64,000 bases of DNA from JAFLBI01 sp964616465 (GCA_964616465.1 CAZTTO010000013.1:29850-93849); one strand, 5' to 3'. Shown: positions 15,471 through 23,374, counted from the stretch's first letter. The notes: generated by a model from the sequence alone, not told the origin. Numbers and translations are program-made.

Positions 15471-17202
15471 GACTCAATTTTATGGGTATGTTTATTAAAA
15501 GATAATTGCTTGATTTTGCAGTCATCTTACCATGCAAAGAACGAATTGTTTCTCTTATGCTAAGCCATCCTAAGGTAGGTTTTTTTTGAATGGTTAAAAA
15601 GGTATTTCCATCATCGGTAATAGAAAGGATTACCATTGAAGGACTGTATTCTAATTTTACTAAAATATTTTTACTTATTCCAGCACTTCTTATTTGAGTG
15701 ATAATTTCCTGAAAGATTCTGAATATTCTAATTTTTAAATCACGTTCAAGAACTTTATTATTGGTATTTGCATTTAGTTTAATTGACATTCCAGTTTGTT
15801 TCGAAACTTGACCAATATACCAGTCAATTGTAGCTACTAATCCTAAGTCGTCTAGAATAGAAGGTCTTAATCCAGATGCAATTTTCCTTACTGTAGTCAT
15901 TGCTTCTGACATAGAGGAAAGTGCCTTTTGCATTTTATTTTGAAAATCTGTTTTTTCAAGTTTTTCAATATTTTTTTTAATCCATGCTATTTCAAGCCTC
16001 AATCCAGTAATATGCTGACCAAGTGCTTCTTGTATTTCTTGTGCAGTATGCTTTCTTTCCTGTTCTCTAACAGTAAATAGGTGTGATGTTAATTGTTGTA
16101 ATTGTTGGTTGTATTCTCCAACTTCATATTCTGCTTTTACCCTTTTAGTTATATCAACAAGTATTACATAAACATATTCATCTTGTACTTGAAATACGAA
16201 AGAAAAATTTCTGGTAATACCATCTTTACACACTAAAGAAGCTTCTGTGTTGGGGGCTTTTTTGATTTTCTTTTTTCTTATCTGATCGATGATTTCAAGC
16301 CAATGATTTTGAAGTTGTTTTCTAATGATTGGATCTGGTTGTGATTTTTTATACCAATCACTTAATGTGGGTAATTCTTCTAGTTTATAGCCAATTTGTC
16401 TCGTGAAAAACCTATTAACAAAAATAATATTTCCTTTTAGGTCGTGAATACCAATTGAGATAGGTATATTGTTTGCTATTACTCTAAATCTTGCTTCACT
16501 ATTAACTAGTGCTTTCTTTTCTTGATGAGGGTTAGTTATGTCATTAAAAATTGCATAAACCATTTTTTCATCAGTAGAGAAACTGATATCAAATAGCCTG
16601 ATTTTTCCATTTTTACAAATAAGCCATGCTTTTTTTGAAGAAGAAATAACTTTATTTTTTTTCTTCTCGCTTACAAGCTTGAACCAATCTTTGATTTCGT
16701 TTTTTAATGAAATTCCTTTTGGGGGCCGAATTAAATTGTAAAAATCTTCTAAGTTATTAAGTTGTATTCCCTTTTTTATGAAAGTAGAATCGAAAGCTGT
16801 ATTAGTAAATTTGATTTCTTTATTTTGGTTGTAACATAAAACTGGAATAGGTAGTTTCTCTGCAACAGTTGTAATTGAATTTATAGATGTTTCTTTTTGT
16901 ACAACTGAAAGAAATGTAATTTGAATTTTTTCTTTAGAAATATTTTGTAGCAGCAGCTGATGTTTCTTTTTTAATTGTATGTTCTTGGTTTCAAAAAAAA
17001 CTGTTTGAGATTTATTTTGTTGAAATAAATCTTTAAAGACCTTTCTTAAATTACTTGCCCGATTTTGTTCATATACCTCAAATATCTTTTTGCCAATCAA
17101 ATCTCTGTTTCCAAACCCAAACTTAGTTTTAAGCTGCCCAACGGCTTTTTGTATGATAAAGCTGTTGTCTATAATTAAGTAACTGGTTTGGTTCGTATGC
17201 AT
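15448..17202 (-). CDS. PAS-domain sensor kinase-like protein lacking the phospho-accepting His
   Basis: A 584-residue cytosolic protein without membrane segments. It has about three PAS-like domains (near 5-100, 112-228 and 232-358, the last ending VILVDITKRVKAE), a HisKA_3-like helix region (about 372-440) and an ATPase-like domain to the end. The conserved E-[IL]-H-D-x-LGQ phospho-site reads EIQEALGQ, so Q391 stands in place of His. The ATPase N-box is also changed (FQEIITQIRSAG, Q503 instead of Asn), the G1 box is DDGNTF, and the Gly-rich G2 loop is poor. It is therefore probably a non-phosphorylating sensor. It is encoded just upstream of, and overlapping, a NarL regulator with an intact Asp. 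Confidence 0.82.
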   Translation of the reverse strand: MHTNQTSYLIIDNSFIIQKAVGQLKTKFGFGNRDLIGKKIFEVYEQNRASNLRKVFKDLFQQNKSQTVFFETKNIQLKKKHQLLLQNISKEKIQITFLSVVQKETSINSITTVAEKLPIPVLCYNQNKEIKFTNTAFDSTFIKKGIQLNNLEDFYNLIRPPKGISLKNEIKDWFKLVSEKKKNKVISSSKKAWLICKNGKIRLFDISFSTDEKMVYAIFNDITNPHQEKKALVNSEARFRVIANNIPISIGIHDLKGNIIFVNRFFTRQIGYKLEELPTLSDWYKKSQPDPIIRKQLQNHWLEIIDQIRKKKIKKAPNTEASLVCKDGITRNFSFVFQVQDEYVYVILVDITKRVKAEYEVGEYNQQLQQLTSHLFTVREQERKHTAQEIQEALGQHITGLRLEIAWIKKNIEKLEKTDFQNKMQKALSSMSEAMTTVRKIASGLRPSILDDLGLVATIDWYIGQVSKQTGMSIKLNANTNNKVLERDLKIRIFRIFQEIITQIRSAGISKNILVKLEYSPSMVILSITDDGNTFLTIQKKPTLGWLSIRETIRSLHGKMTAKSSNYLLINIPIKLSHEDSYRR

Positions 17203-17249
17203 TGGTTCCTGAATTGATAAATATAAGAAAATTATATGCTAGACTATAA

Positions 17250-17277
17250 ACAAGGCCGTCTGGAAAGACAGCCTTGT
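17250..17277 (-). terminator. Hairpin, probable terminator of the lone receiver gene
   Basis: ACAAGGC-C-GTCT / AGAC-A-GCCTTGT around a GGAA loop, eleven base pairs with one mismatch. On the minus strand it is followed by TTGTTTATAG, a modest T-rich tail. It lies between the receiver gene (17381-17764) and the kinase-like gene downstream of it, and could end the former or sit in the leader of the latter. Confidence 0.5.
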
Positions 17278-17303
17278 TGTAACGACCATTGGATGAAAAA
17301 GCA

Positions 17304-17312
17304 GGATATTGG
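17304..17312 (+). repeat. GGATATTGG element upstream of the kinase-like gene
   Basis: One copy of a 9-base word recurring in the noncoding gaps of the signalling region. An ATTGGATG pair at 17288-17295 and 17308-17315 (20 bases apart) overlaps it. It is about 100 bases before the start of the leftward kinase-like gene, which reads it as CCAATATCC. Confidence 0.4.
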
Positions 17313-17380
17313 ATGGGTCGTATTGTGCGTTAAAAAAATCGGGGGGATAGGTTTTTATAGGATTAAGTTTTAAAACAGGG

Positions 17381-17764
17381 TTAATTCAAGGGTGGGTGTA
17401 CCATTTGTTGTACAATTTTTCCAAGCTGCATCATTTCAAAACCTTTGTCTACAACCAAACTGGCTCCATTCTCTTTGGCTTGTTTTTGAAACGCAGCATG
17501 CGTGCAATGTGTAAGGACAAGACATTTAGTAGGTAGATCTGTATTGGCTGCCTGATGAATCAAATCTAGTCCTTGGCCATCTTCAAGTAGAATATCAGAA
17601 ATCATAATATCGGGATGAACTAAATGAAGCTTCCTTTTAGCATCCTCAGTTCCATTTGCAACCATGACAATATGCTCCATATTTGTTTTTTCAATTTCCT
17701 TCTTAATTTCTTGAATTATAAAGGGAGAATCATCTACAACCAAAATTTTATACAAGCGTTTCAT
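17381..17764 (-). CDS. Single-domain response regulator (CheY-like receiver)
   Basis: About 127 residues, receiver domain only. It shows LVVDDSPF near the N-terminus, the phospho-Asp in DIMISDILLEDG, the switch Thr in CLVLTHCT and the Lys in LVVDKGFE, so phospho-transfer should work. No output domain is present, so it probably acts by protein contact, for instance as a phosphate relay or sink. The ATG at 17764 is chosen because it begins MKRLYKILVVDD; ten more in-frame codons exist upstream. It lies alone between a kinase-like gene and another regulator, with a direct GGATATTGGCTT repeat about 90-120 bases upstream. Confidence 0.85.
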   Translation of the reverse strand: MKRLYKILVVDDSPFIIQEIKKEIEKTNMEHIVMVANGTEDAKRKLHLVHPDIMISDILLEDGQGLDLIHQAANTDLPTKCLVLTHCTHAAFQKQAKENGASLVVDKGFEMMQLGKIVQQMVHPPLN

Positions 17765-17851
17765 ATTGAAAGTTTTAAATGAAAGCAGGACCAAGGCTAT
17801 TGGTTTTTCACAGGATAGAAGAAATTAGATTATTCAAAGGATTTGGAAGAA

Positions 17852-17885
17852 GGATATTGGCTTAAATCGGATTGGATATTGGCTT
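17852..17885 (+). repeat. Direct repeat GGATATTGGCTT x2, 22 bases apart
   Basis: Two identical 12-base copies at 17852-17863 and 17874-17885, their starts 22 bases apart, i.e. on the same DNA face. They lie 88-121 bases upstream of the leftward receiver gene. This looks like a tandem regulator-binding site (inference). Confidence 0.5.
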
Positions 17886-18046
17886 CCTTTAATTCCTGCT
17901 TTCATGTACAAAGTTCATATAGCGCACACTACTGTTAAATAGTGTTTGCACGCTATTTCATGTAGTTGTTTTTCAAGAAAAACTGTAAAAGTTCTATAAG
18001 GAGTAGTGAAATCACTACAAATTCGGTGTACAATAATCCTTGTAGC

Positions 18047-18072
18047 ATAAAAAAACCACCCAAAGGGTGGTT
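18047..18072 (-). terminator. Rho-independent terminator of the NarL regulator at 18130-18759
   Basis: On the minus strand AACCACCC-TTT-GGGTGGTT is followed by TTTTTATG: an 8-bp GC-rich stem with a T-run, 58 bases past the stop of the leftward regulator. Confidence 0.88.
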
Positions 18073-18129
18073 CTAAGTAATTTATAATGAATAGGTTAGT
18101 ATAATTCTTTAATTCTAGTATATCGGGTT

Positions 18130-18759
18130 CTATCCAAATATTTTATGTTCAATAACGTATTTAATAAGTTCAGCAATATTGCGCATATTCATCTTCTCCA
18201 AAATCCTTGATTTGAATGTGCTAACAGTATTGATACTAATATTGAGTTGAGTACCAATTTCTGAAATACTCTTTCCTTCCGATAGGAGCCTTAAAATATC
18301 TAATTCCCGATTGGATAAACTTTCATGGGGAGCTTTTTGATGATCAATACCAATATTTTGGGCTAATAACTCGGCAACTTGTGGAGTAATGTATTTGTAA
18401 CCTGACCTAAGTTGATTGATGGCTTTAACGAGTTCATCTGGCGGACTATCTTTTGTTAGATAGCCAGACGCACCAGCTTGGAAGGCTCTTATGGCATATT
18501 GCTCAGGTGGATGCATTGTAAGGGTTAGCACAGGAATTCCTGGTTTTAACTCCTTGAGTCTTTTTAATGCATCTAATCCAGACATGCCGGCCATTGTAAT
18601 ATCTAATAAAATCAAATCAAAATCTTCTTTAATTAGCTTTTTAAGAAGAGTTTCTCCGTCACTAATGTCGGTGACTTCGGCTAGGGGGAAGTTTTCTACA
18701 ATAATTTTTTTGATTCCTTCCCTTACGTATGTATGGTCGTCAACAAGGATTATTTTCAT
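18130..18759 (-). CDS. NarL/FixJ-type response regulator (receiver + LuxR HTH)
   Basis: A 209-residue regulator with an intact receiver (VDDH, phospho-Asp in LILLDITMAGMSG, switch Thr in LTLTMHPPEQ, Lys in GYLTKDSPP) and a C-terminal LuxR-type HTH (LSNRELDILRLLSEGKSISE, then INTVSTFKSRIL). It shares strings such as PEQYA-R-QAGASGYLTK and KYITPQVAELLAQ with the other two NarL regulators here, so they arose by duplication. No kinase gene adjoins it, so its phosphate donor is unknown; the 1176-residue kinase nearby is a candidate. It has its own terminator. Confidence 0.92.
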   Translation of the reverse strand: MKIILVDDHTYVREGIKKIIVENFPLAEVTDISDGETLLKKLIKEDFDLILLDITMAGMSGLDALKRLKELKPGIPVLTLTMHPPEQYAIRAFQAGASGYLTKDSPPDELVKAINQLRSGYKYITPQVAELLAQNIGIDHQKAPHESLSNRELDILRLLSEGKSISEIGTQLNISINTVSTFKSRILEKMNMRNIAELIKYVIEHKIFG

Positions 18760-18910
18760 CAGTTTCTTATTGCATTGGTGCTACAAAATAAGCGATTTTG
18801 CCCTAATTTGTTAGACTAAGTTTTTCTGTTGAAGGCTTTAGCATTAAAAAACAAACAATCCACAGAAATTCCCCAATCTTAAATAAACATTTTTTTGAGG
18901 TTTGAAGCTA

Positions 18911-18918
18911 TTAACTTG
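18911..18918 (+). promoter_or_regulatory. Possible -7 box of thyA, close to the ATG
   Basis: TTAACTTG resembles the -7 box, one T short of TAnnTTTG, and ends 5 bases before the thyA ATG. If used, the mRNA would have little or no leader. Confidence 0.35.
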
Positions 18919-18923
18919 CATCC

Positions 18924-19739
18924 ATGCAGCAGTATCATCAATTATTAGAGCATATTTTAAAAAATGGTATTGAAAAGTCCGACAGAACTGGAACCGGTAC
19001 CATTAGTTGTTTTGGATATCAAATGCGTTTCAATTTACAGGAAGGGTTTCCTTTGGTTACAACAAAGAAATTGCATTTAAAAAGTATTATTCATGAATTG
19101 TTGTGGTTCTTGAAGGGTTCGACCAATATTGCCTATTTAAAAGAAAATGGGGTAAGTATTTGGGACGAATGGGCAAATGAAGCAGGTGATTTAGGCCCTG
19201 TTTATGGCAAGCAATGGCGCTCTTGGCAGGGTGCCGATGGACAAGTGGTTGACCAAATTACTGATTTGATTAATCAAATTAAAAACAATCCAGATAGCAG
19301 AAGGCTTATTATAAGTGCTTGGAATGTGGCTGAGTTACCTAAAATGGCTCTAATGCCTTGTCATGTTTTGTTTCAATTTTATGTAGCACCTGCTGACGAA
19401 AAAAATGAAAGACCGCGCCTATCTTGTCAACTCTATCAGAGGAGTGCAGACGTATTTTTAGGAGTGCCGTTTAATATTGCTTCATATGCATTGCTTACGC
19501 ATATGATTGCTCATGTTTGTAATTTAGAAGTAGGAGAATTTATTCATACTTTTGGTGATGTTCACTTGTATTCGAATCATTTTGAACAAGCTAAACTTCA
19601 ATTATCAAGAGATCCATTCCCGCTTCCAACATTACGAATGAATACGAATGTGCAATCTATTTTTGATTTCACATATGATGACTTTACAATTGAAAATTAC
19701 CAATCTCATCCAGCTATTAAAGCGCCGGTTGCAGTTTAA
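18924..19739 (+). CDS. thyA: Thymidylate synthase
   Basis: A 271-residue ThyA that methylates dUMP to dTMP using methylene-tetrahydrofolate. The numbering matches E. coli closely: R21 in SDRTGTGT, W80/W83 in VSIWDEWA, and the catalytic Cys C146 in ALMPCHVLFQFY, with RRLIISAWN and HTFGDVHLYSNH also present. It produces dihydrofolate, which the folA product encoded two genes downstream reduces. A propeller-protein gene lies between, 16 bases after the thyA stop, so the three are likely co-transcribed. Confidence 0.97.
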   Translation: MQQYHQLLEHILKNGIEKSDRTGTGTISCFGYQMRFNLQEGFPLVTTKKLHLKSIIHELLWFLKGSTNIAYLKENGVSIWDEWANEAGDLGPVYGKQWRSWQGADGQVVDQITDLINQIKNNPDSRRLIISAWNVAELPKMALMPCHVLFQFYVAPADEKNERPRLSCQLYQRSADVFLGVPFNIASYALLTHMIAHVCNLEVGEFIHTFGDVHLYSNHFEQAKLQLSRDPFPLPTLRMNTNVQSIFDFTYDDFTIENYQSHPAIKAPVAV

Positions 19740-19755
19740 AAAAATCATAAAAACC

Positions 19756-20586
19756 ATGAAACAAGTAATTGTATTAACTCTTTCGCTTTTTCTTTTTGCT
19801 CAAGTAGGAGTTGCTCAAGACAGGAAACTAACAAAGCTTTGGGAGTCAGACTCATTGTTTAAAACCCCTGAAAGTGTTCTCATTTACCCTAAAAAGGAGT
19901 TTTTATTTGTTTCAAATATAGATGGGAATCCTGCAGAAAAGGATGGGAAAGGCTCTATTGGGATTATGGGAACTAATGGAAAAGCTTTTAGAGTTGAATG
20001 GGTGAAGGGATTAAATGCACCTAAGGGAATGGGTATTTATAGAGATAAGCTTTATGTAACCGATTTAGATGAAGTGGTTATGATTGAAGTGGATAAGTCG
20101 GCTGTTGGTAAGCGTTATCCAATACCTGGTACACAATTTTTAAATGATATAACAGTAGATAAAAAGGGTGTAATATATGTTTCAGATAGCCGAGGTAAGC
20201 GCGTGTATAAAATAGAAAAGGAAGAAGTTACACTTTTTTTAGATGGACTTGCTGGTCCTAATGGTTTGTTGATTCAAGACGAAGGCCTCTATATATTGGA
20301 TAGTGGTACATTGTGGTTAGTAGATGCAAAAAAAAGTAAGAAGAAAATAGCCGAAGGTATGGAAGGTGGTACAGACGGTATTGATAGAGTTAGTAATGAA
20401 GAGTTTATTGTAAGTAGCTGGGCCGGTATCATATATCTGGTGAAAGTGGATGGTACTGTAACAAAATTATTAGACTACAGAGAAGATAAAATTAATACTG
20501 CCGATATCGCTTTTGATGCAAAAACTAAAACACTCTATGTGCCTACATTTTACAACAATAAGGTAATGGCATTTAGGCTTGATTAA
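19756..20586 (+). CDS. Secreted SMP-30/gluconolactonase-like beta-propeller protein
   Basis: About 276 residues. The ATG at 19756 is chosen because it begins a signal peptide (MKQVIVLTLSLFLFAQVGVA, cleavage near AQD). The mature part has repeated propeller strands typical of SMP-30/NHL-like proteins: FVSNIDGNPAEKDGKGSIG, GLNAPKGMGIYRDKLYVTD, FLNDITVDKKGVIYVSDSRG, GLAGPNGLLIQDEGLYILD and NTADIAFDAKTKTLYVPT. Such proteins act as lactonases or bind ligands. No catalytic set can be confirmed by eye. It is oddly placed between thyA and folA, and it is exported while they are cytosolic. Confidence 0.75.
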   Translation: MKQVIVLTLSLFLFAQVGVAQDRKLTKLWESDSLFKTPESVLIYPKKEFLFVSNIDGNPAEKDGKGSIGIMGTNGKAFRVEWVKGLNAPKGMGIYRDKLYVTDLDEVVMIEVDKSAVGKRYPIPGTQFLNDITVDKKGVIYVSDSRGKRVYKIEKEEVTLFLDGLAGPNGLLIQDEGLYILDSGTLWLVDAKKSKKKIAEGMEGGTDGIDRVSNEEFIVSSWAGIIYLVKVDGTVTKLLDYREDKINTADIAFDAKTKTLYVPTFYNNKVMAFRLD

Positions 20587-20600
20587 TTAAATATTTCTTG

Positions 20601-21107
20601 ATGCATTCTGTTGAGCTGATTCAAATTGTTGCTGCTTCAAATAATAATGGCATTGGAAAGAATAACCAGCTGTTATGGCATTTGCCGAGAGATTTACAAT
20701 ATTTCAAACAACAAACATGGGCAATGCCCGTGTTAATGGGTAGAAAAACATTTGAATCTGTGGGTAGTAAACCATTGCCCGGAAGGGTTAACATCATTTT
20801 AACCCGACAAGTAGGATTAAAATTGGGAGACGGAATCATTGTTGTACAATCGCTAGAACAAGCCATTCAGTATTGTAGGGAAAACAAATACCGACAACTT
20901 TTTATAGCTGGAGGAGGCGAAATATATCAGCAAACTTTTAAAGAAAGTCATACTATTTTTTTTACACGGGTTGATACAACTATTGAGGCAGATACGTTTT
21001 ATCCGACTATTAATCCTGATGAATGGTGGTTGCTAGAAGAACAAGTTTTTCCTTCTGATGAGAAGAACCAGTTTGCAATGCGTTTTGAAAAGTGGAGTAG
21101 GAAATAA
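20601..21107 (+). CDS. folA: Dihydrofolate reductase
   Basis: A 168-residue DHFR that reduces dihydrofolate with NADPH. Visible hallmarks are IVAASNNNGIGKNNQLLWHL at the N-terminus, the catalytic acid D31 in LPRDLQYFK, VLMGRKTFESVG, LPGRVNIILTR and FIAGGGEIYQQ. The ATG at 20601 follows an in-frame TTG and is the likely start. It lies 14 bases after the propeller-protein gene and functions with thyA in folate recycling. Confidence 0.95.
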   Translation: MHSVELIQIVAASNNNGIGKNNQLLWHLPRDLQYFKQQTWAMPVLMGRKTFESVGSKPLPGRVNIILTRQVGLKLGDGIIVVQSLEQAIQYCRENKYRQLFIAGGGEIYQQTFKESHTIFFTRVDTTIEADTFYPTINPDEWWLLEEQVFPSDEKNQFAMRFEKWSRK

Positions 21108-21136
21108 AATCTTAACTAATAGCTATTAATGTCTTC

Positions 21137-22213
21137 TTATTTAATAGCGTAGTCGCCATAAATGGGTGTTTTTCCAGATAAATAGGCTGATAGCACCTGC
21201 ATTTGGGGCTTTTCTTTTCCTTGTACTGGCTCAATAGATAGCGGGTAGTTTTTCCACCAAGCACCAGCTGCCCAATAATTGCTTCCAATATTGTGGTGGT
21301 GTAAGTAAGCTAAAAAACGATCCATTACTGAAACCCAACGTCTATCATTATTAGGAACACCGTACTCACCTATGAATCCTTTTTTGTTGTTTGCCTGTAA
21401 CCATTCAATAAAAGGTTTTACTTTTTCAATGCCAATTTGTTCATGGTGGTATTTTTCTTGATAACCATTTACATATGTACCACTTCCGTCGGCATCAAAA
21501 TAGCAGTGAGCGCTATAGACCAACTTATTTGCTGGGTCTTTTAAATGCTTCAAATTGTCGCTGAATTTTTTCCAGTTATAAGCACTAGCCCATCCATCAC
21601 CATCGACTAGAATAGGTGTTTTATTATCAACTTCGCGAATGGCAAGAATAACTTCTTGAGCTGCTTTAGCCCAGACACCTGAACCCATGTCATGTGGCTC
21701 TGCCATAATTTGATAAGCAACAATATTATTATGTTTCTTTACTCTTGCAGCAAATTTTTTCCAAGCATCACAATATGCTGCAATACTCACTTCATTGCTT
21801 CCAATTGGTAAATCTTGATCTTGGATACGATAGTGACCATAATTATGCATGTCTAAAATGACGCCCATTTTATTTCTTTCTGCAAAGCGAAGTGTATTTT
21901 CAATCTCTCTTAAATTAGCTTCATCTAATTTCCCGAACAAGCCATTTTGAATTCTTTCCCAACGAAACGGGAGTGCAATTTGCTTGATACCTTTAGAAGC
22001 GTAATAGTTCATTTGCTCAGCAGTTGGATAAACATAATCCTTGTTCATTATGCCTGGCATTTGCTGTTGTCCAAACTCTGCTCCACAAACTGAAACGCTC
22101 ATTGGAAGCTGGCTCTCATCGTTAATAAAAGATTGGTTTAAAAGAAAAGCTGCAACCAATAAAATAGGTAAGCTAATGAGACCTTTAGTAAAAATTGAAA
22201 ATTGGTTTTTCAT
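21137..22213 (-). CDS. GH5-family glycoside hydrolase, exported
   Basis: A 358-residue protein with an N-terminal membrane/signal segment (SLPILLVAAFLL, 14-25) and a GH5-type TIM barrel. Landmarks are PFRWERIQ (82-89), VILDMHNYGHYR (118-129), the acid/base Glu E172 in QIMAEPHDMG, SAHCYFDADGSGTY and the nucleophile E283 in FIGEYGVP, with a C-terminal NYWAAGAWW. The family hydrolyses beta-1,4-glucans or mannans. The residue before the acid/base Glu, nearly always Asn in this clan, is Ala (A171), which could weaken 2-OH recognition. It stands alone, convergent with folA, and no sugar-uptake genes are nearby. Confidence 0.84.
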   Translation of the reverse strand: MKNQFSIFTKGLISLPILLVAAFLLNQSFINDESQLPMSVSVCGAEFGQQQMPGIMNKDYVYPTAEQMNYYASKGIKQIALPFRWERIQNGLFGKLDEANLREIENTLRFAERNKMGVILDMHNYGHYRIQDQDLPIGSNEVSIAAYCDAWKKFAARVKKHNNIVAYQIMAEPHDMGSGVWAKAAQEVILAIREVDNKTPILVDGDGWASAYNWKKFSDNLKHLKDPANKLVYSAHCYFDADGSGTYVNGYQEKYHHEQIGIEKVKPFIEWLQANNKKGFIGEYGVPNNDRRWVSVMDRFLAYLHHHNIGSNYWAAGAWWKNYPLSIEPVQGKEKPQMQVLSAYLSGKTPIYGDYAIK

Positions 22214-22233
22214 AAAATATTGGGTTGGAGCTT

Positions 22234-22242
22234 GGATATTGG
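22234..22242 (+). repeat. GGATATTGG element upstream of the GH5 gene
   Basis: A copy of the word found at 17304, 17852 and 17874. Its position 21 bases before the leftward GH5 start suggests that gene may be under the same control as the neighbouring regulators (inference). Confidence 0.4.
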
Positions 22243-22565
22243 GATTTCAAAACGGATGAAATCTGGTGTAAAACAACCCAATTGAAGAGGCATAGAAAAT
22301 CCTCTTTTAAGCGAATTTTAATTCGAATATTATTGTCGTGCTGTCGTTATAATTCGATGCACAGATGTATATGACAACAACTACTTGAATTGTAGAAAAA
22401 CTTCTTTTATAGATCTAAAAACCTCAAATAGCGTTAAAATGTAGTAGTTACAACTACAAATGTGTAACGGTAAATTTATTTGTGATTAGTTCTAATTAAA
22501 ATTGCAGTTAGATAAATTCACTAAGTATGGTAGAGGTTAATTGATGGAGATGCACCATCAATGAC

Positions 22566-22593
22566 AAAAAAAACACCCCATTGAGAGGTGTTT
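22566..22593 (-). terminator. Rho-independent terminator of the NarL regulator at 22617-23243
   Basis: On the minus strand AAACACC-TCTCAATGG-GGTGTTT is followed by TTTTTG. The 7-bp stem with its T-run lies 24 bases past the stop of the leftward regulator. Confidence 0.82.
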
Positions 22594-22616
22594 CTAAGAT
22601 GAAAAATTAAAAAAAA

Positions 22617-23243
22617 TTAAATCAATTGATGTTCTAAAGCATATTTCACCAGCTCAGCATTCGACTCGCAATGTAGTTTTTTCAAGATTCTAGTTCGAAA
22701 AGTACTGACAGTGTTAGGTGATATAAATAATTGTTCTGCAATATCAGAGATCTTTTTACCTGCTGCTATTTGTTTAAAAACAGCGAGTTCTCTTTCTGAA
22801 AGATTTTCATGTGGAATCTTAGATCTATCTGTATCAATTGATTCAGCTAACAAGTCGGCTAGCTCAGCACTGATATACCTTTTGCCATTAGAAACAGCTT
22901 TAATTGCAGTAATAAGTTCATCGGTAGCATTTTGTTTACAAACATATCCATTCGCCCCTAATTTAATGGCTCTTACCCCATACTGAGATGCAGGGTACAT
23001 ACTTAAAATAATTACTTTACTACCCTTGTTATAGGATTTAATTTTTTTAACCCCCTCTAATCCATCTAAGCCAGGCATATTAATGTCTGAAATAATAATA
23101 TCGTGCTCATCTTTGGATTGAATAGCTAACATATCTGTTGCAGTAGCAACCTCGGTAAACTGTGCAAAGGGAAATTCAGCTTCAATGATTCTTTTTACTC
23201 CATCACGAACAATTGCGTGGTCATCTGCTAACAAAAATTTCAT
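22617..23243 (-). CDS. NarL/FixJ-type response regulator (receiver + LuxR HTH)
   Basis: A 208-residue regulator. The receiver retains ADDH, the phospho-Asp in DIIISDINMPGLDG, the switch Ser in IILSMYPASQ and the Lys of GYVCKQNA. The C-terminal LuxR-type HTH has LSERELAVFKQIAAGKKISD and SPNTVSTFRTRILKK. It is divergent from the 1176-residue sensor kinase, with 131 bases between the starts, so the two probably form a two-component pair sharing a promoter region. It is the third paralogue in the region. Confidence 0.92.
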   Translation of the reverse strand: MKFLLADDHAIVRDGVKRIIEAEFPFAQFTEVATATDMLAIQSKDEHDIIISDINMPGLDGLEGVKKIKSYNKGSKVIILSMYPASQYGVRAIKLGANGYVCKQNATDELITAIKAVSNGKRYISAELADLLAESIDTDRSKIPHENLSERELAVFKQIAAGKKISDIAEQLFISPNTVSTFRTRILKKLHCESNAELVKYALEHQLI

Positions 23244-23374
23244 AGTATTGGATAATTGGTTGTAGTAAAGTTATAGAACATTTCGTGGTTTTTTCAAAAA
23301 TGCTTGTTAACTTTAAATTGTCCAATACTAAGGTCTTTTACGACAAATGAAAAACCAATTATAAGGAACCATCA

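Larger units (their letters stand above)
17765..18129. other. 365-base noncoding gap with repeats and a terminator
   Basis: No credible gene. It contains a direct repeat of GGATATTGGCTT (17852 and 17874), an imperfect hairpin bounded by ATAGCG (17919-17924) and CGCTAT (17951-17956) with CACTA/TAGTG inside, a small dyad GTAGTG-AAAT-CACTAC (18003-18018), and the terminator of the upstream regulator. Several of these words recur in the gap at 22214-22616, which also adjoins a NarL regulator, so the two gaps look related. Confidence 0.6.
22214..22616. other. 403-base noncoding gap with shared elements and a terminator
   Basis: No credible gene. It holds a GGATATTGG copy (22234-22242) 21 bases before the glycosidase start, with a partial ATATTGG copy at 22217-22223. 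Further left-to-right are an ATAGCG word, a dyad GTAGTT-AC-AACTAC (22444-22457) followed by AAATGTGTA, an 8-bp hairpin ATTGATGG / CCATCAAT (22540-22547, 22555-22562), and the terminator of the upstream regulator. The combination resembles the gap at 17765-18129. Confidence 0.6.

Noticed and set aside
18931..19739. Possibility that thyA extends or is frameshifted because its 3' end is overlapped by an open frame starting at 19648
   Set aside because: ThyA numbering matches the family to the C-terminus; the overlapping frame's real start is the ATG at 19756, which begins a signal peptide.
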